A stretch of 23,797 nucleotides of DNA from JACZSB01 sp965372015 (GCA_965372015.1 CBDVAP010000033.1:1-23797), one strand, 5' to 3'; numbered from the stretch's first letter, positions 1 through 7,929 are shown. Translations and numbers: made by a program. Notes: a model not told the origin generated them from the sequence alone.

Positions 1-2479
1 GCGCATCAGGGACAGCATACTTCAGTGATATGTCGGGATTTTCGTACTCGTTGATACCGATGACCAGGGCATACAGGTCGTGGGTCTCTTTCCCCAGGTC
101 GGCCACGACCGTGTGCCGGGCCGGGTTGCTCTCCATGGTGTTGTCGCCGTTGAACACAACGGCCCGGAGCCGGTTCTCACCGTCTGTGAGTTTCAGGCGA
201 TAGCTGCGCCGCTCGCCGGTCTGCTGCCTTTTCATGCCCCGCCCGCCATCGGTCAGGACGGCCACGCCGTTGAGGTACAGCCGCACCTTGCCGCTTCCCC
301 CGCCTGCGTCGGTGATCTCCAATGTTACCTCCAGCTCATCCTGGTCGGTCTTGGCTGGGGTGTTGACAAAGGCCACCTCCGGCGCCGGTTTGATGTCGTC
401 CAGGGTGGCGAAGCCCTCCAGGCTCTCTCCCGCCAGGGCCAGCTGCACCAGGTCGGGCCGGAAGAAAGTCTCAGCATAGTTGTCCATACTGTACACTTCA
501 TTGACTAGCCGCACATTTAGGTGCTTTGCACCGTTGGGGGAAGCATTGTAGTAACCCTCAGGCGTTATAGAGACCCATTCGCCATCATCAAATGAAACCA
601 TTTTGACAATCTCTTCTCCGGTTTCGACATCCCAGATTCTGCTTGTACCGTCACCGCTGCCTGATTGGGCATAGCGGCCATCCGGAGAAAAAGCCACGGA
701 TGAAACGTAGTTTTCATGCCCTTTAAAAGAGCGGATTTCCCGACCGCTGGAGATATCCCACAACTTGAGTGCCCTATCCCAACCTCCAGAGAGAACATAG
801 CGGCCATCGGGGGAGAAGGCCACAGAATTAACATCACCGGAATGTCCCTTAAAGCTGCGGATTTCCCGGCCGCTGGATATCTCCCACAGTTTGAGATCTT
901 TCCAGGCTCCCGACAGGGCGGTACGACCATCTGGGGAAAAGGCCACGGAATAAACCCAAGAAGAATGCCCCTTGAAGGTCCGGATTTCCCGGCCGCTAGA
1001 TATCTCCCACAGTTTGACGACCATTTCAGGATGGGCACTTCCCGACAAGGCATAGTTGCCATCTGGGGAAAAGTCTACGGAAGTAACCGATCCAGAATGT
1101 CCCTCAAAAGTGCGGACTGTTCGGCTGCTGGAGATATCCCAGAGCTTGAGGGTATTATCTGCGCTCCCTGACAGGGCATAGCGGCCATCGGGGGAAAAGG
1201 CTACGGAACTAATACCACTGAAATGCCCCTCGAAGGTACGGATTTCCCGACCGCTTGATATGTCCCACAGTTTGAGGGTGTTATTGGATCCATATCGGTC
1301 ACCGCCCCCCGACAGGGCATAGCGGCCATCCGGAGAAAAGGCCACACAATTAACCAATCCAGGATGCCCTTCAAAGGTTCGGATTTCCAGACCGTTGGAG
1401 ACGTCCCAGAGTTTGAACGTTTTTTCAGGATAACCACTTGCCCATAGGGAGGATCGGCCGTCTTGGGAAAAAGTTACGGAAGTAACCTCATTAGAGTGTC
1501 CTTCAAAGGTGCGGATTTCCAGACCGTTGGAAATATCCCACAGCTTAAGTGTGTTATCCCAACTACCCGAGAGGATAGTGCGTCCGTCTCGAGAAAAGGC
1601 CACTGAACTGACTACATTAGAGTGCCCTTCCAAGGTGCGGATTTCCTGGCCGCTTGAGATATCCCACAGTCTCGCTGTGTCGTCCCTACTCCCCGACAGG
1701 GCAGTGCGGCCATCGGGGGAAAAGACCACGGACTCGATCGGTCCAGAATGCCCCTCAAAAGTGCGTGTTTCCAGGCCGGTGGCTACGTCCCACAGTTTGA
1801 GGCTCTCATCCCAACCTCCCGACAGGATATGTCGACTATCAGGGGAGAAGGCTACTGACATTATCCGATCAGAATGCCCCTTGAATGTGTGGATTTCCCG
1901 GCCGCTGGAGATGTCCCACAGTTTGAGGTTCCCATCCTCACTCCCCGACAGGGCTGTGCGGCCGTCCGGGGAAATGGCCACGGAAATAACACCACCAGTA
2001 TCTCCAGTAAAAGAGCGGATTTCCCGGCCATTGGATATTTCCCACAACTTGAGTGTATGATCGTCACTCCCAGATAGCGCATAAATGCCATCTGGAGAAA
2101 TGGCCACGGAATTAACACCACCAGTATGTCCAGTAAAAGAGCGGATTTCCCGGCCATTGGATATTTCCCACAGCTTGATGGTTTTATCATTACTCCCCGA
2201 CAGGGCGGTGCGGCCATCGGGGGAAATGGTCACGGAAGTAACGCTGTAAGCATGCCCACCAAAGGAGCGAATTTCCTTGCCGCTGGATATTTCCCACAGC
2301 TTGATGGTTTTATCATTACTCCCCGACAGGGCATAACGGCCATCGGGGGAAAAGGCCACCGACCTAACCCTATCAGAATGCCCCAGCTGCACAAAGACTT
2401 CCGGTTTGGAATCCTGCCCCTGAATTACACTTGAGAGGCTGAATACGATGATGGTTACTGCAATTGATATTCTGGACAT
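1..2479 (-). CDS. Secreted WD40-repeat/caspase-like protein, C-terminus cut by window edge
   Basis: The minus-strand frame opens at ATG 2479, preceded by GAAGGAA with good spacing, and stays open for 826 codons to the left edge. Residues 1-22 form a signal peptide. Residues ~33-625 hold 14 WD40 repeats of about 42 aa (pattern GHS..V.SVAFSPDGR.ALSGS.D.TLKLWDISSGREIRTF), enough for two seven-bladed propellers. A junction follows (EWVSITPEGYYNASPNG), then an Ig-like region at ~697-790. From ~800 the sequence LYALVIGINEYENPDISL matches the start of a C14 caspase/metacaspase domain. The catalytic His and Cys would lie beyond the window, so activity cannot be judged. The same architecture occurs in the upstream paralogue at 4059-6998. 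It is the third gene of an apparent operon, 23 nt after the transglutaminase-like gene. By family knowledge the propellers bind partners; the ligand here is unknown. The domain call is firm and the function is inference. Confidence 0.88.
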   Translation of the reverse strand, partial: MSRISIAVTIIVFSLSSVIQGQDSKPEVFVQLGHSDRVRSVAFSPDGRYALSGSNDKTIKLWEISSGKEIRSFGGHAYSVTSVTISPDGRTALSGSNDKTIKLWEISNGREIRSFTGHTGGVNSVAISPDGIYALSGSDDHTLKLWEISNGREIRSFTGDTGGVISVAISPDGRTALSGSEDGNLKLWDISSGREIHTFKGHSDRIMSVAFSPDSRHILSGGWDESLKLWDVATGLETRTFEGHSGPIESVVFSPDGRTALSGSRDDTARLWDISSGQEIRTLEGHSNVVSSVAFSRDGRTILSGSWDNTLKLWDISNGLEIRTFEGHSNEVTSVTFSQDGRSSLWASGYPEKTFKLWDVSNGLEIRTFEGHPGLVNCVAFSPDGRYALSGGGDRYGSNNTLKLWDISSGREIRTFEGHFSGISSVAFSPDGRYALSGSADNTLKLWDISSSRTVRTFEGHSGSVTSVDFSPDGNYALSGSAHPEMVVKLWEISSGREIRTFKGHSSWVYSVAFSPDGRTALSGAWKDLKLWEISSGREIRSFKGHSGDVNSVAFSPDGRYVLSGGWDRALKLWDISSGREIRSFKGHENYVSSVAFSPDGRYAQSGSGDGTSRIWDVETGEEIVKMVSFDDGEWVSITPEGYYNASPNGAKHLNVRLVNEVYSMDNYAETFFRPDLVQLALAGESLEGFATLDDIKPAPEVAFVNTPAKTDQDELEVTLEITDAGGGSGKVRLYLNGVAVLTDGGRGMKRQQTGERRSYRLKLTDGENRLRAVVFNGDNTMESNPARHTVVADLGKETHDLYALVIGINEYENPDISLKYAVPDA
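605..2383 (-). repeat. 14 tandem ~126-bp WD40-encoding repeats
   Basis: The DNA coding for the propellers is a tandem array with a 126-nt period, broken by small insertions in repeats 8, 9 and 11. Conservation reaches wobble positions: 2158-2206 and 2284-2332 are identical over 49 nt, and about 83 nt starting at 1970 match the segment starting at 2096 with only about three differences. Such similarity between neighbouring units points to recent duplication or gene conversion. The similarity is highest among the N-terminal repeats (right end of the array). Confidence 0.9.
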
Positions 2480-2502
2480 GATGTTCCTTCAGTTAGTATC
2501 TC

Positions 2503-3996
2503 TCATGGCAGCCCAATCAGCTCCGGCGGCGTGTCCTTGAACTGGGGCATGGCCATCCCGATGTCGGCATTGATGTACGTCGGGTCGCAGATCACGTACC
2601 GCCGGCCACGGTATTGGACGGCATCCCCGGTGACATTGCCATTGAAACTGACGGCGGTGGCGATATGGCCGGGGTAGTCCAGGCCGATAACCGGGAGCCC
2701 GACCAGCTTGCGGACCAGGTGCGAGAAGAGGATGGAGCGGTCCTCGCAGTCGCAGTAGCTATAGAACAGGGTCTCATCGGGGATCAGGTACTTCTCCCGG
2801 CCGAACTGCTCATCGTCGGTCTGGTAGTCGAAGGCCGTCTGCACAAACCGCAGCAGGATGTTGACCGCTTCCGCCTCCGGCTGGCCGTCGATAATCTTGC
2901 CCAGCGAGGTGAGCAGGGCGTGGTCCACCGAGGGCGAAGTGGCGGCGTTGAAAAACACCGACATGTGGGTCAGGGGGGAATAGCGGTACAAATCGACAAT
3001 GCCCCGGTTGATCTTGATCGGTACCTCATATTGGCGGCCATTGTAACTGAACCGCCGTGTCCGGTCGTTGAGGTTGTGCTCAAACGAGGGCACCTTTCGC
3101 ACACTGAAATCCATCAGTGTCTGTGCATCGGGGTGGTCACCCTGGTAAACGTACAGCGACTCTTTGCTTTTATCCGGCATTTTACCGAAGGCGATCGTAT
3201 AGTATTTCTGCTCACTACCCTCGAACCGGTAATAGGGAATGCCATAGACCATATCACTCGAAGGGACCAACAGGATGATCCGGTCCGTGGTATACCCCAG
3301 TTTAGCATCGTAGCCGGATTTGAGCAGCATGAACCAGGTGAACAGGTTGGTCAGGTTAAGGTCATCACCATAGATCCCTTTACCGATCCCCCCCAGGAGA
3401 ATACCATAGCCCCAGTCGTTCAGACCCAACTGGTTCTTATAATACATGGCTTGCTGCAGGGTGGGAGCATAGGGGACCTGGGCGGTCTGCTGCCAGTAAT
3501 TGCTCACATACTCCTTACCGATCTTGCCCCCCAATTTGGTCATCATTTTCTTGTCCACATCGATCTTGAGGCGCATACCCAGGAAATCCACGGTCACGGT
3601 CTTTGTCGTCTTTACCTTGGGAGGCTTGGGCCTTTTCTCCGGCGCCGGCTTGGGGGTCGGTTTGGGCTTGGGGATGTCCGGGATTATTACCGGTTTGGTT
3701 ACCGGCGGCGGCTTGGGTTTAGGTTTCTCCTTGGGCGGTGTATAGACCGGGATTTTCACCGGCTTGGGGATCGTATCGGGAACAACACCCATGAAGGCGT
3801 TCAATTTCTGCCAGTCCGCTTTGAGAAAATCAGTGAATATCCGGTCCTGTTCCGTCACGTATGTCTGGAAATCCCGGTTCTGCTTTTTCAGCCACTCCTG
3901 GTAATCATCTTGCGGCTGAACCGCGGTCACCAACAGGACCAGGCTGATAACGACCAATAGCTCGCCATGTCTTCCACTCGCAGAATTGATGCCCAT
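2503..3996 (-). CDS. Secreted transglutaminase-like (Cys-His-Asp) protein with Pro/Lys-rich linker
   Basis: 497 aa. The ATG at 3996 follows AAGGAGG with an 8-nt spacer. Residues 11-26 are a hydrophobic export signal. Residues ~31-70 are charged and possibly helical, and ~73-128 form a Pro/Lys-rich linker (KPKPKPPP, KPKPTPKPAPEKRPKPPK) of the kind that spans envelope space. A central region (~135-390) resembles nothing I recognise. The C-terminus holds a transglutaminase-like core: CDCEDRSILFSHLVRKL with the likely nucleophile Cys417 (Cys415 adjacent), His444 in DYPGHIATAV and Asp471 in VICDPTYINAD. This order and spacing fit the papain-like transglutaminase superfamily, whose bacterial members are often proteases or amide-bond enzymes rather than cross-linkers. 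It lies between two WD40-caspase genes (gaps 62 and 23 nt), so co-expression is likely. The triad is read directly; the substrate is unknown. Confidence 0.85.
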   Translation of the reverse strand: MGINSASGRHGELLVVISLVLLVTAVQPQDDYQEWLKKQNRDFQTYVTEQDRIFTDFLKADWQKLNAFMGVVPDTIPKPVKIPVYTPPKEKPKPKPPPVTKPVIIPDIPKPKPTPKPAPEKRPKPPKVKTTKTVTVDFLGMRLKIDVDKKMMTKLGGKIGKEYVSNYWQQTAQVPYAPTLQQAMYYKNQLGLNDWGYGILLGGIGKGIYGDDLNLTNLFTWFMLLKSGYDAKLGYTTDRIILLVPSSDMVYGIPYYRFEGSEQKYYTIAFGKMPDKSKESLYVYQGDHPDAQTLMDFSVRKVPSFEHNLNDRTRRFSYNGRQYEVPIKINRGIVDLYRYSPLTHMSVFFNAATSPSVDHALLTSLGKIIDGQPEAEAVNILLRFVQTAFDYQTDDEQFGREKYLIPDETLFYSYCDCEDRSILFSHLVRKLVGLPVIGLDYPGHIATAVSFNGNVTGDAVQYRGRRYVICDPTYINADIGMAMPQFKDTPPELIGLP

Positions 3997-4030
3997 TATT
4001 TCATCCTCCTTAAAAGTGATTGCCCGCGTA

Positions 4031-4050
4031 CCGGGATAGTCATTCCCCGG
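4031..4050 (-). other. Short intercistronic hairpin
   Basis: In the 62-nt gap between the upstream WD40-caspase gene and the transglutaminase-like gene, CCGGG at 4031-4035 can pair with CCCGG at 4046-4050 around a 10-nt loop. An alternative pairing with CCCG at 4023-4026 is possible. There is no T-tract directly behind it in the transcribed direction, so it is unlikely to be a terminator. It could affect transcript stability or relative expression. Weak evidence. Confidence 0.3.
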
Positions 4051-4058
4051 CGTTTCCC

Positions 4059-6998
4059 CTATTTCACCTGCAACACCGGAAACCGCCCGATAGTGCTGGG
4101 CTTTTGCACATTGGCATGCTGGGCGCCGCCGGTGAGCTCCTTCACCCGCTTGAGGGTGTAGGTCTCCAGCTCCGACAGGTATATCAGCCCATCCTTGGTA
4201 TAATCAGCCCGGCCGTCCTCCAGGCCCTCCACCAGGGCCTTGGTGAAAGCCCCGTGTCCCCATTCGGCCCGCTCCTGGGAGGACTCCTTGCCCGTGGCGG
4301 CGGCCACGATGACCACTCCGTACGCGTCGGAACTCAACTCCCGGATGGCCTCCGTGTTGTCCGTGATGCCCCGGTAACCGACCGCCTTCCGGCCGAACTG
4401 GCCGCTGTGGCAGGTATCCAACAGCAGCAGCACCTGGGACGGCAGGTTGCCTAGCACGTCCTGCAAGTCGAACCAGCTCACCCCGCTGCGCCGCAACCGC
4501 TGGGGGTCGCCGTCTGAGGGCAGGATGTAGAAATTGCCGTTGGGGTCGTTCAGGCCATGGCAGGCGATGAACACCACCGCCACGTCCTGCTGGGTGACCT
4601 GTGATGACAACCAATCCAGCCCGTCAAGGATGCCCACCCGGGTGGCGTCGGTGTCCACCAGCTCGTTAACCGCCACCCGCTGGTAGAGCCGCCCCTCCTG
4701 CCCCCGGAAGATACGGCTCATGGCCCGGGCATCGTCGTCGGCGTAGTCCAGCGACAGGTCCTGATCCTTATACGTGGACACCCCGATGGACAGCATGTAC
4801 AGGTTGGGCTTTTGCCAGTCCGGCCGGGCCGCCGCCACCCGGACTACCCGCACCGCCGGGGCCGAGGTGGCATTTTCGTTCTCGGCCACGATGGCAATCT
4901 CGTTGTCCCCTTCGGCCAGGGTCAGGGTGGCCTCCACCATCCGGGTCTTGCCCCCGTCGGCGATGCGCTTCATGCCCCGCAGCTCCGGTACCGGCCGGCC
5001 ATTGACCAGCACCGTCACGCCGGTAAGCTTAGTATCGGATATCACCCGGGCCTTGATGCTCACCTGGGCCCGGTCCGACTCGCTGCGGTAGCCACTGGGG
5101 GTGAGCCACTCGATGCGGGGCGGGAGGGCCTGGACGATGGAGGCCGGCGCTACGGCCACCCGCCGGCCCTGCCGCTTTTGCTCGGCCAGGGCCAACTCCA
5201 GGGAACCCAGCTCCAGAGCCAGGCGCAGCAGCTCGGGATTGTGATACTTCTTCCGGAAAACCGACACGGGATAGTAGTCCGCCGCCTGCTCCGGCCCCCG
5301 GTTCACCTGCCAGCCGATGTACTGCTCGCCCCCTGCCGAGGCGGCATAGTACCCTTGGGGCGTCCACAGCACCCACTCGCGGTCGCTGCCCACGAACAGG
5401 CTGGCCAACGGCTCCAGGGTCTGGTCGCCGTTCTCGCTGAGCTCCTCCAGGTTCCAGATTCGGATGGTCTGATCAGCTGAACCTGTCACCAGCCGGCTGC
5501 CGTCCGGCGACACCGCCACGCCCCAGACTTCGCCGGTGTGGCCCACCAGTTTGGCCACCCGTTTGCCTTCCAGGTTGTAAACGGTAAGATGCCCGTTGTT
5601 ACCCCCGGACACAATAAACCGGCCGTCGGGAGTGAAAGTGTAGGCCCGGTGCCGGTATCCATCGGTGCTGCCTCGGGTGATCTTATGCAGCACCTTATCG
5701 TAGCGGCTGATCTCCAACACGGCGCCCGAGCGACCGTAATCGCCGCCTTTGGCGTGAGCCAGGCTCCAGGCGTTGAGTTCGGTCACCGGGTGAGTGAAAT
5801 CGTCGTGGGCGACCTCTTCCACCAGGCTGAAGCTCTGCAGGTCGAAGGCCTGCCTGAGGGTGCTGAAGCCTCTTTCGGCTGTGAAACTGGTCGTCCATGC
5901 GAGCCGACCGCCCCCGTCGGCTTGGCCTACCGCCCAGATGCTGCTGCCGGCGCCCTTAAACTCGGCCTGAACTTCGCCGGTCATAGGGTCCCAGAGATGG
6001 ATTTCCTTGTTGTCGCCTCCGCCAGTGGCCACGGTGCGGCCATCAGGGGAAAAGGCCACCGCCAGCACAATATTGTCATGGCCCCGGTAGGATGTTACCC
6101 GTTGCCAGGTGGACGTGTCGTAGACATAACAAATTCTAGGTCCGGTACTGCCAATGCTGGTCACCAGGTACCGGGAATCGGGGGAGAATGACAGGGAACT
6201 CGGATGTGTGCCGGCGTTATCTAGAGTACGGATATGGCGGCCGGTGCCTCCTTCCCAGATGATAACCTTCTGGTCCCAACTGCCCGAAGCGATGTACTTT
6301 CCGTTGGGTGACCAGGCCACGGCCCAGACCCGGTCCGTATGCCCTTCCAGGGTGGCCTGCTGAGTGCCGGAGCTGGTCTGCCACAACTTGAGGGTCTGGT
6401 CGTATGAGGCCGAAACCACCTGGCGGCCGTCGGGGGAGAAGGCCAGGCCGTAGATACTTTTGGTATGTCCCGTGAGGGTCCGCGCCAGGGTCCGCCCTGC
6501 TACCTCCCACAGCTTCACGGTCTTGTCGGTAGACCCGGAGGCCAGGTAGCGGGAGTCGGCGCTGAAAGCCAGGGAATTAACAACATTGGTATGGGACTTG
6601 AGCAACGCCAGCAGCTGGCCGGTCTGGAAGTCATACAGGCGGATTCTTCCTACATCCTCCAGTACATAATTCTGCGAAGGTGCCATCCAGCCCCCCACCG
6701 CCAGGTAGCGGTTGTCGGGCGAGAGGGCCATAGCATAGATCTTGCCTTCTTGGCCTGCACCGATCTGTCCCCGGAAAGTGCGCACCGTGCGGCCGGTGGC
6801 CAGGTCCCACACCCGCACGGTCTTGTCGTCTGATGCCGAGACCAGCTGGGTGCCGTCCTGGGTGAAGACAACATCATTGATTTTAGCTGAGTGCCCCTGG
6901 GTGTTGATCACCAGCAGCGGCTGGTCTGAGGCCGGCAGGACATTTCCAAGGATAATAGAAATGATTAAGGTTGCAAGAATTTTGTTTCTCTTTGGCAT
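4059..6998 (-). CDS. Secreted WD40-repeat/caspase-like (C14) protein, complete
   Basis: 979 aa from the ATG at 6998, chosen because AGGAGG sits 7 nt upstream and the start gives a clean signal peptide (MPKRNKILATLIISIILGNV). A GTG at 7064 would add 22 residues before that peptide and is less likely. Residues ~30-555 form WD40 repeats: about seven are clear (SPDGR...SGS.D.TVKLW), others are degenerate. They end in the junction EWVLWTPQGYYAASAGG. An Ig-like region follows at ~625-720. The caspase-like domain spans ~735-979: SIGVSTYKDQDLSLDYADDD, His814 in VVFIACHGLNDPNG, and Cys863 in LLLLDTCHSGQFG. Both dyad residues are present, so it should be competent. Caspase-like bacterial proteases usually cut after Arg or Lys; specificity here is untested. 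It is the first gene of the apparent three-gene operon. The Gly normally just before the catalytic His is Cys here. Confidence 0.92.
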   Translation of the reverse strand: MPKRNKILATLIISIILGNVLPASDQPLLVINTQGHSAKINDVVFTQDGTQLVSASDDKTVRVWDLATGRTVRTFRGQIGAGQEGKIYAMALSPDNRYLAVGGWMAPSQNYVLEDVGRIRLYDFQTGQLLALLKSHTNVVNSLAFSADSRYLASGSTDKTVKLWEVAGRTLARTLTGHTKSIYGLAFSPDGRQVVSASYDQTLKLWQTSSGTQQATLEGHTDRVWAVAWSPNGKYIASGSWDQKVIIWEGGTGRHIRTLDNAGTHPSSLSFSPDSRYLVTSIGSTGPRICYVYDTSTWQRVTSYRGHDNIVLAVAFSPDGRTVATGGGDNKEIHLWDPMTGEVQAEFKGAGSSIWAVGQADGGGRLAWTTSFTAERGFSTLRQAFDLQSFSLVEEVAHDDFTHPVTELNAWSLAHAKGGDYGRSGAVLEISRYDKVLHKITRGSTDGYRHRAYTFTPDGRFIVSGGNNGHLTVYNLEGKRVAKLVGHTGEVWGVAVSPDGSRLVTGSADQTIRIWNLEELSENGDQTLEPLASLFVGSDREWVLWTPQGYYAASAGGEQYIGWQVNRGPEQAADYYPVSVFRKKYHNPELLRLALELGSLELALAEQKRQGRRVAVAPASIVQALPPRIEWLTPSGYRSESDRAQVSIKARVISDTKLTGVTVLVNGRPVPELRGMKRIADGGKTRMVEATLTLAEGDNEIAIVAENENATSAPAVRVVRVAAARPDWQKPNLYMLSIGVSTYKDQDLSLDYADDDARAMSRIFRGQEGRLYQRVAVNELVDTDATRVGILDGLDWLSSQVTQQDVAVVFIACHGLNDPNGNFYILPSDGDPQRLRRSGVSWFDLQDVLGNLPSQVLLLLDTCHSGQFGRKAVGYRGITDNTEAIRELSSDAYGVVIVAAATGKESSQERAEWGHGAFTKALVEGLEDGRADYTKDGLIYLSELETYTLKRVKELTGGAQHANVQKPSTIGRFPVLQVK

Positions 6999-7060
6999 CT
7001 TGGCGCCTCCTATACCATAAGTTACAAGAAACCTCGTAGCCCGTACAGACCATTGGCTGA

Positions 7061-7135
7061 TCACGGGCCGTCCTCAGGCTTGAGGGCCGGCAACGAGAGC
7101 AGCAAAGCCGTTGCGATTGTCAGTTTGTATTTCAT
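7061..7135 (-). CDS. Possible 24-codon leader or signal-peptide remnant
   Basis: A short minus-strand frame reads MKYKLTIATALLLSLPALKP then EDGP and stop. It has the basic start, hydrophobic core and small residues of a signal peptide. The Shine-Dalgarno sequence is weak (GCAGG). Its TGA overlaps by 4 nt (GTGA) a GTG in frame with the downstream WD40-caspase gene. It may be a leader peptide, a remnant of a displaced N-terminus, or chance. Too short to assert as a gene. Confidence 0.25.
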   Translation of the reverse strand: MKYKLTIATALLLSLPALKPEDGP

Positions 7136-7600
7136 TGGTACCTGCGTCTTGTCTTACGGCCAACTACTATTAATAACGAAACATTCCAGGTCTTTGAATC
7201 CTGATATTGTGTCTGTGCCCGTGATAGAATCCAATTCCTTATTCCGAATAATTCAATTGTAGTCCTCAATACCCTGCCCGACTAATCGGAAATTAATTTT
7301 AAAAGAGACCTCAACACCTCATGAGGTATTTCACTATCAAGTGCTGTATGAGACCGGTTTAAGTTATAGAACTGCTCTCAGTTTCCTGTTCAAGTCAACA
7401 TCATCTGACCCACCCCCATTCTTTTGGCCCACTGGTAAACTCGATTTTATTGCCAGAGAGAATACAGATTGGATCACCCCACCCTCATGATGGTACTGAA
7501 GCAGGGGAAAGCCAATATTCACCACATAACCTACCTAATGTGACAAATACCGACGGAAAGTTAACGGAGAAGTTATGTAAAGGCTACGAAAGGTGGGGGA
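7136..7600. other. Non-coding stretch upstream of the WD40-caspase operon
   Basis: No gene is supported here. It is more AT-rich than its surroundings and probably contains the operon promoter. A weak minus-strand candidate is TTCAAA with TATTAA 17 nt downstream (about 7169-7197). A perfect 12-nt palindrome ACCTCATGAGGT lies at 7316-7327. Neither is convincing alone. Confidence 0.3.
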
Positions 7601-7663
7601 AGAGGGGCTGGTGAAGAAGTGGCAGTAGCAGGCCTCGGCCCTGGCCGTCCCGACCACGGGGAG

Positions 7664-7690
7664 GCCGTAGGCGGAGGTAACGCCTACGGC
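7664..7690. repeat. Perfect 9-bp inverted repeat, 9-nt loop
   Basis: GCCGTAGGC at 7664-7672 and GCCTACGGC at 7682-7690 are exact reverse complements around GGAGGTAAC. It is the first of several palindromes in a gene-free stretch, with no T-tract suggesting a terminator. Confidence 0.6.
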
Positions 7691-7774
7691 GAGCCTAGCA
7701 GTCAGGAGAAGATTTGCCCGGCTCTTGAACTCGAAACTCGTTGCTCGATGCCGGATACTCAATATTGGATGGGA

Positions 7775-7791
7775 CCCCGCCAACGGCGGGG
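7775..7791. repeat. 7-bp GC hairpin with 3-nt loop
   Basis: CCCCGCC (7775-7781) pairs with GGCGGGG (7785-7791) around AAC. It is part of the palindrome cluster at 7600-7930 and has no adjacent gene end to terminate. Confidence 0.5.
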
Positions 7792-7818
7792 CTGCCGAAG
7801 AAAGCGTTAGAGCGGGAT

Positions 7819-7838
7819 GGGCGTAATGCATTACGCCC
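7819..7838. repeat. 20-bp perfect palindrome
   Basis: GGGCGTAATGCATTACGCCC equals its own reverse complement. It is followed by CCTACGGGC. GTAGGGGCGTA..TACGCCCCTAC-type palindromes recur as intergenic repeats in many uncultured bacteria (general impression), so this may be one copy of a dispersed family. It could also be a protein-binding site. Confidence 0.6.
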
Positions 7839-7872
7839 CTACGGGCTGACCGCAAGAGGCGGGGCTGGATGC

Positions 7873-7900
7873 AGAAACTAGAAACCCGAAACCAGAAACC
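7873..7900. repeat. Four tandem 7-nt units (AGAAACY)
   Basis: AGAAACT, AGAAACC, CGAAACC and AGAAACC run head to tail. Together with CTCGAAACTCGTTGCTCGAT-type text at about 7730-7750 this gives the low-complexity look of an intergenic repeat block. No coding potential. Confidence 0.6.
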
Positions 7901-7908
7901 TTTCCCAT

Positions 7909-7929
7909 GCCTCCGGGCCGGCAGGAGGC
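7909..7929 (-). other. Hairpin downstream of the small membrane protein gene
   Basis: GCCTCC (7909-7914) pairs with GGAGGC (7924-7929). It lies about 31 nt past the stop of the minus-strand gene at 7960. No T-run follows in that direction, so a terminator role is only possible. It may instead belong to the palindrome cluster. Confidence 0.3.

Noticed and set aside
605..2383. CRISPR-like or satellite repeat because of the regular period
   Set aside because: The period is a multiple of three and every unit translates into a WD40 motif in one continuous frame.
716..2434. Plus-strand and other-frame openings across the WD40 array
   Set aside because: Repetitive shadows of the 126-nt repeat; the uninterrupted WD40 frame on the minus strand accounts for the whole region.
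2614..3960. A 448-codon open frame on the plus strand
   Set aside because: It is antisense to the transglutaminase-like gene, which has a signal peptide, a strong ribosome binding site and a recognisable triad. The plus-strand product has no domain or start signal.
6999..7064. GTG start at 7064 giving a 1001-aa WD40-caspase protein
   Set aside because: It would place 22 unremarkable residues before a clear signal peptide, while the ATG at 6998 has AGGAGG at ideal spacing.
7535..7855. 106-codon minus-strand frame in the palindrome block
   Set aside because: It translates the inverted repeats, has no ribosome binding site, and its composition is not protein-like. Frames over such repeats are often mis-annotated as hypothetical proteins.
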